Of a stretch of DNA of 64,000 bases, positions 1 through 11,029 are shown in pieces. A model generated the notes under the pieces. That model was not told the origin of the DNA and ran no database searches. It was given only the letters and a program-made list of their open reading frames with translations. Origin of the DNA: Riptortus pedestris. Its lineage: Eukaryota > Arthropoda > Insecta > Hemiptera > Alydidae. Location: the NCBI GenBank assembly GCA_019009955.1, contig CM032229.1, positions 194,588,501 through 194,652,500 on the forward strand, read 5' to 3'. The translations under genes and the position numbers were made by a program. The stretch's first letter is position 1, and each line of letters starts with the position of its first letter.

Positions 1-800
1 ATCTTATTGGCCATAAAAAAGCAATTTATGATATCATCCATATTTTTGGAAATATTTTATTTATTTATTTTGGAGCGTTCGCAGCGAGGCGATATTGCTC
101 ATCAAAAAACACAACAAAAATAACGATGTATATAAACAAAATGCAAAACTGAAAATAGTAACAAGAGTAAATTAAACAATTCAAACTAAGAACGCAGACA
201 AATAACAAAACGTAACTAAATAACACAACGCAACCAAATAACAAAATAGAATATGGGAAACTCACGAGATCTATATGTGTAATGAATTCCTTATACTCTT
301 GGGCTACAGTTTGGTGGTTATTCCGCCTATACCGGGTCATTTATTTAGAGAGGTGACACAGTTAATTATGTCAAAAATATTATTATATTATTGCCGACCC
401 AATTGGCCTGTATCCCTCCAATAATATTTACACCCAGATTCATATTTGATCACTCCTATTTAAATCTTGACTTAATAATATAATAATATTGTTATTATAT
501 TATTATAATTATTATAATTACATATAATTATTATTATAAAATAATAATATAATAATATTATTATATTATTATTTTATTAGTTTGAGGCACGGCCATTCTA
601 CGGCTTTCTATAATAACACACGGACACCTCTTGTACCTAGGGACATAATTCACCCATTATGTTAAAGCTCACTTTTGCAATACTTAACAACTAACTGACG
701 GGTTATCAAACACTTACTTACAGACTGCAGGACTAAGAAATAACCGACAATACAAAGAACTTACCCAGGGGGCCAACCTATCTTTTGAACTACTATTACG
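1..800. other. AT-rich non-coding stretch, no gene seen
   Basis: I see no supportable gene here. The 91-codon minus-strand frame at 65-340 is hydrophobic, built from AT-rich codons and without recognisable motifs. Positions 471-580 form a degenerate ATT/AAT trinucleotide tract that is nearly self-complementary and could fold. Confidence 0.6.
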
Positions 801-1112
801 ACGACAGCCCATACCATTCTACAATAGTCATGAAACACCTCAAAAGACACACTACAATTTAAGCAACCCAGATTAAAGTCACATTGTAAATAATATAGGT
901 GTGACAGGGTTTAAATAGACTGCAATAAATACCACTTGGAGAAAAAATAAAGTTCACCCGTAGAGTTTTTTACCTACATCTGATTGATTTTTTAACCTTT
1001 TTATTGGTTTTTATGACAAAGGTGGCTTTACCTCTACTATTTTAAATCTCCAATAACTAGAAAATGTTATGTGAATCGCCTTGGAAATGAATATGCGACA
1101 CCACCTAAATAA
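801..1112 (+). repeat. Dispersed repeat, copy 1 of an inverted pair
   Basis: This stretch is clearly similar, in reverse complement, to 40355-40630. Shared blocks include ACGACAGCCCATAC, CATGAAACACCTC, AATAGACTGCAATAA, TTATTGGTTTTTAT and GGTGGCTTTACCT. Both copies end, in this orientation, in an AATAAA-containing A-rich segment. That suggests the 3' end of a retroposed element, but no protein sequence identifies the family. The class is inference. Confidence 0.6.
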
Positions 1113-1359
1113 ACTATTGGCCCATAAATAAAAAAAAAAAATTATTTTATTATTCATTTTCTGTCAAGGGAATGTCATCTTCAGTATTAAATAAATATGT
1201 TTCGTTCATTGAAATTTCTCTGTTAAAGGAGACGCCGCTCTTACCCATATCATATTAACAATAAGCTGCCACTTCTACCATTCAAAATTTAAATATCAAA
1301 AATGCTTTTCATTGAACTTTTAATGCGAGACCGCCATTAAGTAAGATTCTTCTATATTT

Positions 1360-2013
1360 ACTCGAAAATGTTCATTTGATCTAAAGCATACTGTATATTT
1401 AACCGTTTCTGTCAACACTAAAGATCATATTTGTCAGGGGCTGAAATCGGACAATATTATAGAACCAATATTGTTAAAGGGAAACAGGTCTCAATAACAC
1501 GAAGTCTTCCCACCAATTTATTTATTCATGCACAAGGCCTTTCGGCACTAATGTGCCATCATCAGGTGCTTCTGCTGTATAATTGACGTTAACGCCACGG
1601 CTTTGGGGCCACTACTCTGAGTAGGGGCCTGAGTTGAGTAGTGGTCCCAAAGCCGTGGCGTTAACGTCAATTATACAGCAGAAGCACCTGATGATGGCAC
1701 GGTAGTGCCGAAAGGCCTTGTGCATGAATAAATAATTTGGTGGGAAGACTTCGTGTTATTGAGACCTGTTTCCCAGATCTGCTCTCCCACATCCAGCAAC
1801 ATACAAATTATGAATATTGTTAAACTTTGGTGCGTTTTTTCGCAAACTCAACTATTAACTGAACTATTCGTAGTTTCTTGTAGCTTTCATACAGCCCCCC
1901 CCCCGCTTCAACTCATCAATATTTTTCATATAAATAGGTAATATGTGGAAAGATGAGTTCACAAGTATGTTATACTATTACCTGGCAATCTGCTTAGTTC
2001 GCTCATGTGACGG
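1360..2013 (+). mobile_element. HINE copy interrupted by a palindromic insertion
   Basis: The core is diverged but recognisable: GGGGCTGAAATCGGAC, then TATAGAACCAAT. The copy resumes after the insertion at 1479-1812 with a C-run, AACTCATC, TTTCATATAAATAG and the terminal GGCAATCTGCTTAG ... GTGACGGA at about 1984-2012. The same C-run/ATAAATAG/terminus order is seen in reverse at 8699-8820. The left end cannot be placed exactly and may extend back to about 1230. Confidence 0.5.
1479..1812. mobile_element. Penelope-like fold-back element (inverted terminal-repeat pair)
   Basis: Two 139-bp arms (1479-1617 and 1636-1774) are near-perfect reverse complements around an 18-bp spacer. A 38-bp tail follows. 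The whole is flanked by the 12-bp direct repeat AATATTGTTAAA (1467-1478 and 1813-1824), which reads as a target-site duplication inside the HINE core. Each arm carries a hammerhead-ribozyme-like core: CTGATGA, one extra base, stem GGCAC/GTGCC, then GAAA (right arm 1688-1713; left arm in reverse, 1540-1565). Penelope-like retroelements are known to have terminal repeats, sometimes inverted, containing hammerhead motifs and variable target duplications. Assignment to that class is inference, because no coding sequence is present. Confidence 0.55.
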
Positions 2014-2209
2014 AATATTTTGTTTGTTTTCTTCTACTAACTAACTATATATATAAGAAGAACTAATAAATAATCGCCTTTCGCATTATTTATTCTCCTT
2101 ACAAGTTAGATGAGGGCGAGCATCACTTTGGGATTTTACTCCTCCTAAAAAGGTTCCTATAGAAGTTATGATACCACCATTAATACAGTAAATTGTATAA
2201 AATCATCTT
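2014..2209. other. Unassigned AT-rich spacer
   Basis: This lies between the HINE right end and the SINE. It holds short AT-rich sequence with no repeat partner, open frame or RNA motif that I could recognise. Confidence 0.5.
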
Positions 2210-2210
2210 T

Positions 2211-2475
2211 GGGGCTCAGGTTAGCCATGCGAGTTAAAGCGTTGACCTTTAGGTTACCCTAGGTTTACCTAGAGTGGCGAGTTCGATTCCCGCCTGAGCA
2301 AAGGAAATTATATACACGTGACGACAGAAATTTCATTAAATATAACATCCTAAAATCCCAGCCTGGACTAGAAAAGGGTGGTAACTGTGGATACAACCCG
2401 TCCCCGTATTAGCTAAGTTGCTGCAAAAAAGGTGGGACGTTAATAAATATAATAACAATAATAAAAAGCATCTAA
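2211..2475 (+). mobile_element. tRNA-derived SINE, copy 1
   Basis: The head resembles a tRNA. A 7-bp acceptor-like stem pairs GCTCAGG (2214-2220) with CCTGAGC (2293-2299). A box-A-like TTAGCCATGCGAG follows, and a good box B, GTTCGATTCC, lies at 2281-2290. The long insert between the boxes suggests a class II (Leu/Ser-type) tRNA ancestor. The body includes ACTAGAAAAGGGTGG and an ACCCGTCC block, and the copy ends in A-rich TAATAATAAAAAG-like sequence. Two further copies occur at 15471-15659 (minus) and 15711-15850 (plus, head missing). Confidence 0.75.
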
Positions 2476-3355
2476 AGAAAAATTCCGAATTCGTTACTAG
2501 TTTTTGCTTGTTATCCCAAACGGGGCATTCGATCGCCGCAGTAGCCCATCAATATTTAAATTATTAGGAGAAAAGCCAAAAATTTTTTATTTAAGGTAGC
2601 CTTTTACCTCTCTAATAATAGAGTAATAATTCTAGAAACCAACAATTACTCCATGAGTAAAAATACTAACAGTTAGGAACAGCTTCAAGGAACAGCTGTT
2701 CCCCTCACTTTTAATGGAACTAAATCGTGGATTAATAATTATTTCTATACCAACTACCTCCCAAACCTTTAAAATCATAGCAATTGCTGATGATATTCAT
2801 TTTATTAGTAACATCCAATGGCATTTCAAACAGCTGGATCACTTGATACAAATAAATGTAATTTGAGGGAAATTAGTGGTTGGGCCTAAATACGACTAAC
2901 ATTTTATCTAAGTAAATGTAAATATATAATTTTACTGCAGAAAAGAATATTATTATGTATTTTTTATTATTCGTTTATTAAATTGTAATTAATTGTTCTT
3001 TATTTAATGGCTTTGATTTGTCAAGTTAAAATTTTCAACTGTTCTTATTTAAATTCTTTAATATGTATATATATTACATTATATAAAAAATTGTTTAAAT
3101 GTTTGGGAACCCCCAGAAATAAAATTGCACATACGTTGTAATGCAAATATGCGTGGGATGTGCAGAAAATAAAGTCCTTCGATAGCGTACTATGTAGTGG
3201 AAAGCGTTGAAAAGATGTGGGCGTTTTTACTGGAAGCCGAAATTTATAAAATCCAAATATCTTGGTTAATATTCATTATACAAACCACATTTATAGAATG
3301 GCTGTTATAGATGACTCAATTTAATTAGTTGGAAATTTTCGTTCCTCTAAACCCC
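2476..3355. other. AT-rich spacer with no recognised gene
   Basis: The stretch has homopolymer runs and frequent stops in all frames. GGTAAACGAGC-like or other known family termini are absent. Around 3225-3290 there are HINE-core-like words (GGAAGCCGAAATTTATAAAATCCAAATATC at low identity), so an old HINE fragment is possible but not firm. Confidence 0.45.
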
Positions 3356-3360
3356 TCTAT

Positions 3361-3535
3361 CTACACACACACACACCACACACACACTCACACCACCCAC
3401 ACCACACTCACTCACATACACACACACACACACCACACACACACACTACACCACACACACTCACCTACACAACACTCACACACACACACACACACCACAC
3501 ACACTCACACACTACATGCCACACACACATTATTA
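3361..3535. repeat. (CA)n / CACACC microsatellite
   Basis: Irregular CA dinucleotides are interspersed with CCACAC and CTCACA steps over about 175 bp. The Thr/His-rich open frame across it on the plus strand is a by-product of the repeat. Confidence 0.9.
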
Positions 3536-3785
3536 TAGTTTTGACACGAACGGCCTCCTGTATGGGGCAGGTTCACATTTGAGGAAATGTTATTAGTGGT
3601 TGTGTCCCATGTGTACAATCCTCCAATAGCTTGTATTCCCATACGAACAACACTGCCTGAAAAATTGATCCCCAAACGAATTAGTAGGACGAAAATCATT
3701 CATACCATTAGTGCATGATAGTCATACAAGGACTGGTCTGTGTGGTGTGGAGTATTTGATGAGTTTGTATTGAAATAAATTGAGC
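3536..3785. other. Unassigned single-copy-looking spacer
   Basis: Mixed-composition sequence lies between the CA tract and the 29-bp array. The 64-codon minus-strand frame at 3505-3699 has no recognised motif and runs into the CA repeat. Confidence 0.4.
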
Positions 3786-5500
3786 TCTATTTTCTTTCTC
3801 TGAAGTGGAGGGTTGATCTATTTCTTTCTCTTGAAGTGGAGGTTGCATCTTTTTCTTTATATGAAGTGGGGAGGTTTGCTCTATTTCTTTCTCTGTAGTG
3901 GAGGTGGTTTTGCTCTATTTCTATTACTCTGAAGTGGGAGGTTGCTCTATTTCGCTCTCTGAAGTGGAGGTTTTGCTCTATTTTCATTCTCTTGAAAGTG
4001 GAGGTTGCTCCTTTTTCACTCTCTGAAGTGGAGGTTGCTCTATTTCTCTCTTGAACGGGGAGGTTGCTCTATTTCCTTTTCCTCTGAAGTGGAGTTGCTC
4101 TATTTCTTTCTCTGAAGTGGAGGTTTGCTCTATTTCGGAAAGGATGAGATTGTTCTATGGGGGGGTGTAGGGTTACTCTATTATACTTTCTCTGAAGTGG
4201 AGGTTGCTCTATTTCTCTCTCTGAAGTTGGAGGTTGCTTTATTTCTCTTTACTGAAGTGGAGGTTTGCTCTATTTTCTTTCTCTGAAGTGGAGGTTGCTC
4301 TATTTCGCTCTCTGAAGTGGAGGTTGCCCTTTATTTCTTTCTCTGAAGTGGAGGGTGCATCTATTTCTTTCTCTGAAGTAAAGGTCCTTAGGTTATTGCT
4401 CTATTGTCTTTCTCTGAAGTGGAAGGTTCAGCCTCTATTTCTTTCTATGAAGTGGAGGTTGCTTCTATTTTATCTTTTCTGAAGTGGAGGTTGCTCTATT
4501 TCTTTCTCTTGAAGTGGAGGTTGCTCTATTTCTCTCTCTGAAGTAGGAGGTTTGCTCTAATTTTCATCTCTCTGAAGTGGAGGTTGCTCTATTTCTTATC
4601 TCTGAAGTGGAGGTTGCTCTATTTCTTTCTCTGAAGTGGAGGTTGCTCTATTTTCTTTCTATGAAGTCGGAGTTGCTCTATTTCCTTTCTCTGAAAGTGG
4701 AGGTTGCTCTTTTTCTTTCTCTGAATGGGAGGTTGCTTCTATTTCTTTCTCTGAAGTGGAGGGTTGCTCTATTTCTTTCTCTGAAGTGGAGGTAGCTCTA
4801 TTTCTTTCTCAATGAATGGAGGTTTTCTCTAATATTCTCTCTCTGAAGTGGAGGTTTAGTAGCTCTATTATTCTTTCTATGAAGTGGAGGTTGATCCTAT
4901 TTCTTTCTCTGGAGTGGAGGTAGCTCTATTTTCTTTCTCTGAAGTGGAGGTTGTGCTATATTCTCTCTCTGAAGTGTAGGTTGCTCTATTTCTTTCTCTT
5001 GAAGGGGAGGTTGCTCTATTTCTTTCTCTGAAGTGGAGGTTGCTCTATTTCTCTCTCTGAAGTGGAGGATGCTCTATTCTTTCTTCTGAAGTGGAGGTTG
5101 CCTCTATTTCTTTTCACTGTTTAAAAGGTGGAGGTTGCGCTATTTCTTTTCTCTGAAGTGAGGTTGCTCTATTTCTCTCTCTGAAGTAGAGGTTGCTCTA
5201 TTTCTCTCGTCTGAAGTGGAGGTTGCTCTATTTCTTTCTCTGAAGGAAAGGTTAGTCGTGCTCTATTTCTTTCTCTGAAGTTGGATGTTGCTCTATTTTC
5301 TTTCTCTGAGTGGAGGGTTGCTCTATTTTCTTTCTCTGATGTGGAAGGTTGCTCTATTTCTTTCCTCTGAAAGTGGATGGTTGCTCTATTTCTCTATCTG
5401 AAGTGGAGGTTTTGCTCTATTTAATCTACTCTGAAGGTGGAGGTTGCTCTATTTCTTTCTCTGAAGTGGAGGTTGCTCTTTTTTCTTTGTATGAAGTGGA
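3786..5500. repeat. 29-bp minisatellite, about 59 units
   Basis: The consensus unit contains CTCTGAAGTGGAGGTTGCTC followed by TATTTCTTT, 29 bp in total. Units differ mainly by single-base insertions and deletions (for example GGGTTGC, GGTTTGC, TTTTCTTTC) rather than by substitutions, and one unit at about 5110-5135 is disturbed. The strand is pyrimidine-biased between the purine-rich GAAGTGGAGG blocks. Open frames in this area are by-products. Confidence 0.9.
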
Positions 5501-6344
5501 GAAGGGAGTTGTCTGTCGATGGCCGTGTAAAAATTTGATATTTACGTAAGTGGCTATAATAGATATTGACCAGAGGAATCCCATTTTCTTATTCAATGCC
5601 TGTGTATACACTTCAGTCTTCGAGTAGTCACCAGATGGATGAATATTGAAGCTTACTACAGCCGTCTTAGCAATGGCTGACCAGTTCAAACAAATATCGT
5701 TTTCATGCCCAAACACAACTTGTACTTTGTCATATACTTGTAAATGCATTATTAGGATTAGGATTAATATGATTTGGCCAATCAACAACTAGGTTATTAT
5801 GACCTTTGTAGTAGTATAATGCTGGTTACAACTCCCTGTTTTACTCTATGCCTTAAATAATATCAACTAATATATTGTAAATACCGTTTTCTTGTCTATA
5901 ATCCTAAGGTTTTTCAATTACTAATTTTTCTTATAAAATTATTTCTTAACGTAAATCTATAATTACATTTTTATTTATTTATATTTACTTAAAGATGTGT
6001 GCTAGTAACACGAGTTACGTTGTATCATAACACGTACACTTCTTACTACTGGTTTAAAATTTTTATCTACCTTTATATTTGGCCAATAATTAATAATTAT
6101 TGTACATTTTTTACTACTTGCATTATACTTACTAATCCTATATAATAATAGTATATACACTTTTTTCATTATATAATATATTATATAAACATATATTTTC
6201 TCCCTTAAAAGTGCATATTTTCAACTGGCATTATAATCAGCCAATATTACAATTAAATGACTAACACAGTGTATGCACTTTTTTCAGTGTTTTTTTTTGC
6301 ATTATGTGATGACTTTAACAACTAAGAATTTTCGTTTTTCATAC
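5501..6344. other. AT-rich spacer, no recognised gene
   Basis: The 120-codon minus-strand frame at 5426-5788 starts in unique sequence and runs into the minisatellite. I see no conserved domain in it. The rest is very AT-rich with stops in all frames. Confidence 0.45.
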
Positions 6345-6944
6345 AACAATGTTCATTTGCTTTATACTATACTGTGTGTTTCAGTCAACACTAAAGAACA
6401 TATTAATCAAAGGCTTTAATTAATTTGCATTTTTCAGTTTTCAGCCTTAAGCAAATTCCCACTTCTGATCCTGTTACATAAACAATACTCTGTTATATAA
6501 TAAAAAAAAAACCATTATTCGATGCTAAAATACCAAATATTGTTTTCCAGAGACCTTTATTATACGAGATAGATACAAATATGTTCTTGTGACCCCCTCC
6601 CCCGTCTTAAATTCTTGGACTACTAAAATTTGATTGATTGAGATAAAAATTATTCTGATTCATTATAAATTGCAGTACTAGATATAGTAAATAGTTTTCA
6701 ATAAAATGAATATATTATATTCTGACATGTTTCAGTTATTGCTTGTCTTTCCGGTGAGCCGTTGGCAGACCTGTTTGTTTACATTTGAGACACCCGCTGA
6801 GAGGGAAAATATTTCTTATTACCGTTTGTATTTATTGACTTAATATTCACGGTGGTATAGTGTTAGGAGTATGTAGGTTAATCTATTAATAAACTTCACG
6901 AGGGAAATATGTTTAGTTTACGCACCCCTTGCGTGAAGGAATTT
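6345..6944 (+). mobile_element. HINE, right half
   Basis: Core words shared with the copies at 33898-35309 and 52182-53106 include GACCTTTATTATACGAGATA, TTCTGATTCATTAT, CATATTATATTCTGA-like sequence and ACCGTTTGTATTTATT. The right terminus is degenerate: GAGGGAAATATGTTTAGTTTACGC, then CCTTGCGTGAAGGA at about 6901-6940. The left end and TA tract are missing. Confidence 0.6.
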
Positions 6945-7670
6945 TTCTCTCTCTCTTTGGAATCTATAATTTAGAGCGTTTGTTCCCAATGCTTTTTCAT
7001 TTATTGATGATTTTATTGGATAATCCAGTTATAAGATTAGTTTATTAAACTTTACTATCAATAGAGCTTTATGTATGTTATCCGTGCTCTAAGACGAGAG
7101 GGAGGTAGGTGTGTTGGAATGTGGAGAATGGGGAGTGTATATTGATCGGGAGTAGAGTTATCGCCGAGACATCATCAGGTGAATGCAGCAGGTGCCAGTG
7201 AATCGGCCACATCGCTCCATCTCCAGCCGGGTCGCCCTCTCAACCTTAGGATCCCATTCACACGGTCCACACTTAGCAGCCAATGCTCTACTGGAATACG
7301 GTCATTCGTATCCAACTCAAGTACTTTCTACTGCCAGACCTCCATTTGGAATTCTGTTAAAGAAACTATACTAGAGTCAGAGCAACTCAGAATGAAATGT
7401 ATTAGATGCTGCGTGAAATTTTCAGATAACTCAGGCAAACTCTTTTCGGACAATAAGAAGCATATGTAAGCAGAAGTTGGAATATAAGATGGTTCTGAGA
7501 TTGTTTAGCTGTGCTGCTCTACGTGAAAATCAGATTTGTAAGAGGGACGATCACTCAAGACTAAAAACACGAATTGTAAAACAAATATCTCGTTTAATAT
7601 TCCAATTGCAGAGGAACAATGAATATACCGTTTTCATCAATATCCCTTGTTTAATATTTTAGCAGATTTC
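6945..7670. other. Unassigned region with overlapping short open frames
   Basis: Positions 7179-7469 (plus) hold a 96-codon frame, and 7183-7374 an overlapping frame. The sequence is less AT-rich than its surroundings and has no copy elsewhere in the window that I noticed. No domain or splice pattern is convincing, so I do not call a gene. Confidence 0.35.
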
Positions 7671-8015
7671 CCTCTAGGGAAAACAGCTATTGAGGTCGTA
7701 CTCATTACGCGATTTACTCCACTAACAATAATAAATAGTTTTAAGTAAAGTAATACGTTATATTCAGATATGTTTCATTAATTGTTCATCTTTCCGTTCA
7801 AGAATAATCCCATCAATTCGGCGCTAGCAAGTTGGCTGCCCTGTTTCTTCGCTTTCCGTTATAGATATTATTAACCATGTTAATAGATTGAATGATTTCT
7901 TATTACCGTTTGTATTTATTCGCATTCACGGTGGTGTTGCCAGTATGTACATTAATCTGTTGTAAACCGTCCCGTGGGAAATCTGCTTAGTTTACGCAGC
8001 CTTTGCCAGACAGAC
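7671..8015 (+). mobile_element. HINE deletion derivative without microsatellite
   Basis: The left terminus AGCAGATTTCCCTCTAGGG plus the TATTGAGGTCGTACTCATTACGCG block is joined directly to right-half sequence (TATTCAGATATGTTTCATT, ACCGTTTGTATTTATT). It ends in GTGGGAAATCTGCTTAGTTT at 7974-7993, then ACGCAGCC and a weak hairpin. The TA tract and central core are absent, giving a copy of about 345 bp. Confidence 0.75.
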
Positions 8016-8698
8016 CTTTTTAAACATAAAATTAACTCTAACTGAAATTTTAATTTTTCTAAAGTATTTTAAATGTTTTCTAATGACCCTGATAAAATGC
8101 AGGGAAGATTCACATTTGGCAAGTCTTTTTTAATATCGCTGAATTGTGGATTTATTTAAAGGTTTAAAAAGGAGAATAAAATGGACTTAGAAGTTAAGTT
8201 AGAGGGCAGATGTCTGCATCTGCTAGTTTGTTGACATTGAGTTGGGAAAGTGGGCGAAAAAGTTTTACTCTCGAGTATTTCATGCTTGCCCAAGAAAAAC
8301 TTTCAAAGATTTACGTGGAATAATGAAAGAGTTTTGTAAACTCTCCGTAAAAAAAGTATTCATTCAACTCTTTAACTTGCTACTCCACCATCGACTTGAT
8401 GTATTTTATATTCATTGGTTTTTTATTGTTTTGCTTCGGCTTAATTTATGCTCAAGAACTAACTATGAATTAAATGATTTTGACAAGAAGAAGAGAAAGA
8501 ATTCCTTAACTGTCTAACAAAAATAAATATAGCTGTAAAGAAATGTTCAGTTATCAGTTTTATACAAATCTTGAATGTATTTATGGTAGAAGTGAATGCT
8601 TTATTGGACTTGTAGATGAGAGAAGACAACCAACTTTACAGGTAGTCATAAAAAGTTTTATAGTTTCCATTGAGAGGTCTAGAGTAATTTATCAAACT
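8016..8698. other. Unassigned AT-rich spacer
   Basis: The 91-codon plus-strand frame at 8242-8517 is rich in Phe, Lys and Leu from AT-rich sequence and has no recognised domain. No partner repeat was noticed. Confidence 0.4.
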
Positions 8699-9333
8699 GG
8701 GGGCTGCGTTAACTAAGCAGATTTCCCAGCCCCGGTATAACACGCTTCTAATATGATCATCATATTCTCTATTTATATGAAATAAAATGATGAGTAGAAG
8801 GGGGGGGGGGGGGTTACTGAAGACAGAAATCAATAAAGTACAAATAGCTAGTTTAATTTTTGTGGTAAACAAAATATATATAGAACAACAATTGTTGGAA
8901 ATCAAAAGTTTAACAAAACTACTTCTGATTCGACTCATAATAAAGAATTTTGTTACGCTTTTACAAAATCAGTAGCAAAAGTTGTTTATTAGAGTTCTTT
9001 TGGATTGCAAAATTAAACACACACAAGCTTCAGAGTTTTTATCACTGCACAATTTATTTATCAATGCACTACACACTTGGTTAATTATTCTTGACTAATA
9101 CTCGCAGTCTGCACTGTTAGCTTCACTGCTTTCGTTATTACACATTCCAATAACTCATTCACGATCACTGAAGTTCTCAAAAACACGGAACTGTACTGAT
9201 CTTAAACACGTCACTACACGGACCTCATTTTGGTTATCTCCTAGGTAGGATCAATGGGCACTTGAAGAAAAAATTCGAAAATCGCGTCATGAGTACGATC
9301 TCAATTGCTGCTTTCCCTTACGGGAAATCTGCT
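8699..9333 (-). mobile_element. HINE copy carrying an LTR-like insertion
   Basis: It begins (reverse orientation) with GGGCTGCGTTAACTAAGCAG and ends with TCATGAGTACGATCTCAAT, then TTTCCCTTACGGGAAATCTGCT at 9312-9333. A 264-bp LTR-like segment (8951-9214) interrupts the core, and the expected TA tract is missing at that point. The outer hairpin of the right end is truncated. Confidence 0.7.
8951..9214 (+). mobile_element. LTR-like repeat, internally deleted copy
   Basis: It starts TGTTACG and shares TCACTGCACAATTTATTTAT, CAATGCACTACACACTTGG and CACGATCACTGAAGTTC with the longer copy at 13427-13988. It ends near CACGTCAC as that copy does. TG...CA-type ends with near-inverted TGTTACG/CGTCACA suggest a long terminal repeat. 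No polymerase or gag sequence was found. Confidence 0.45.
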
Positions 9334-9364
9334 AAAAGTTCAATGAAAACCATATTTGATACTT

Positions 9365-9566
9365 AACCTTGTTATGGAGTGGTTCATGATGTAACAGCTT
9401 TTTGTTAATATTATATAGAGTAGAAGTGGGGGTTTGCTGAAAGCCGAAAACTATAAAATGCAAATATCTCCGTTAATATTCTTGATACAGAAAAATTTGT
9501 AAAATAACATTTATGAATCATTAAATTCACAATAAAATTGGTTCTTCCCACAGGAAAATCTGCTAA
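9365..9566 (-). mobile_element. HINE core fragment with left terminus
   Basis: In reverse orientation it carries the block TTCATGATGTAACAGC, TAGAAGTGGGGG, AAATGCAAATATCTCCGTTA, and ends in GGAAAATCTGCT. The central TA-tract part is deleted, so core and terminus are fused. Confidence 0.5.
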
Positions 9567-10223
9567 TAAAGCCTGGAAATAAGTGGAGTTAATTAAATTT
9601 TCTCGGTAAAGTTGGAATTTAACAGCAAGTGTTTGGTAAAGCAAATGGTGTAATTTGTTCTCGGTTTATAGTTTAAATGAAGAGGGCCCTAGAGAGGGTG
9701 TAAGCTGTGGTGGCTAACCTGTATAATAGATTGGCGAGTTAGGGGTTGGTAGGCCCCCCCCCTTTTTAATTCTACCAGATTCGATGCAGTGTGGCCAACA
9801 TTATCGTCTTACACCAACTTTATAACCTCCTTTACAGCTTCAGATTTAATAAACTCCATCATAAGACAAGATTATGCACTAAGGGAAAAATATGTAAAAG
9901 CCCATTACGCAGGCAGTGTGTGTGCTAAGCATATTTCTCACCGGCAGCAACCATAGTCAAATATGAGATTTAATTATTGCTATTAAATTTAAACATAACA
10001 TTAATGGTCAAATATTTTAGGTGATGCGTGAAATATTTGTGGTTTCTGAAAAAAATGTACTAATATTATGCTAATTAACTTCTTTACATATTATTGAATA
10101 ACATTTACACTTACATAATACATTTGTTATAAAATTAGCTCAAATTTCACGAATAAATTTTATAAAATCTGTCAATTTAAATAATTATATCTAACAAATT
10201 AATTTGTTTAACAATCTTAAAAA
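9567..10223. other. AT-rich spacer, no recognised gene
   Basis: It contains GGGGGTTGGTAGG-type G/C runs near 9735-9760 and AT-rich sequence after 9960. No supportable open frame or RNA gene was seen. Confidence 0.4.
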
Positions 10224-10560
10224 GTCCGTCACGCAGGGGCTGCGTTAAATTAGCAGATTTCCCACGTGCGTCAAGTATTTCTATTTATCTCAAAACATAA
10301 AAGCATACTGAGAATAATATTTGGTATTAAGGCTTCAAATAATATGCTTTATAACATAAGAGGCTATTGTTAATATGGGGCTTCACTGAAGGCTGCAAAC
10401 AAAAAAAAACCTTAATACCTCGGTCAATAATTAAGATAATTAATAAACGTCCATTCCAACATTTAAAGAACATTTTATTTGCAATAAGATTAATTCTATA
10501 CGAATGTTCAAACCGACGAATAATAACGAAGATATTTCCTTCTTCGTGGGGGAAAAGAAG
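10224..10560 (-). mobile_element. HINE, right end and core
   Basis: It starts with the full outer terminus GTCCGTCACGCAGGGGCTGC, then TAGCAGATTTCCCACG. Core words follow (TTGGTATTAAGGCTTC, ATTTGCAATAAGATTAATTC, AATAATAACGAAGATATTTCC). It stops just before the left end of the next HINE, which points the other way. Confidence 0.7.
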
Positions 10561-10695
10561 AAATTCCTTTCTAAGGGAAGAGATTTCCCTTAATGGAAAT
10601 CAGCTATTGAGGTTGTACTCATGACGCGATTTTCCAAGAATTTCCAAATGTCCATCAATCCTACCAAGGAGATGACGAAAATGGGATCCTATCAA

Positions 10696-10740
<45 letters not shown>

Positions 10741-11029
10741 TATATTTAGTGACAGAGAAAGGTATTTATATATTCGCCTGTAAATGCTCTAGCGCAGGAG
10801 TGAGCAAACTTTTTAATCAACGGGCCAATTTAAATTTTAAAATTGCTTGGTGGGCCGCACATAAAGTGACACTTATTAATACTTTACAAAACGTTATTTA
10901 TAATAAACATTAGAATAGAAAAATATGAAAATTTTAAAAATAGTAAAGATTTCATATAGTAATTTTAATGCAAAATAAAAAAAATAATAACAGAAAAACG
11001 AATTTACTTGAAATTTTTAATCAGACATT

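Noticed and set aside
65..340. 91-codon hydrophobic minus-strand frame
   Set aside because: Composition follows AT-rich DNA, there is no family motif, and it could be one of many chance frames.
2211..2300. A genuine tRNA gene
   Set aside because: Boxes and acceptor stem are present, but the same body follows in three copies and the inner arms do not fold into a normal tRNA, so a SINE is the better explanation.
5426..5788. 120-codon minus-strand frame near the 29-bp array
   Set aside because: Its last third is minisatellite sequence and the rest has no recognisable domain or splice signals.
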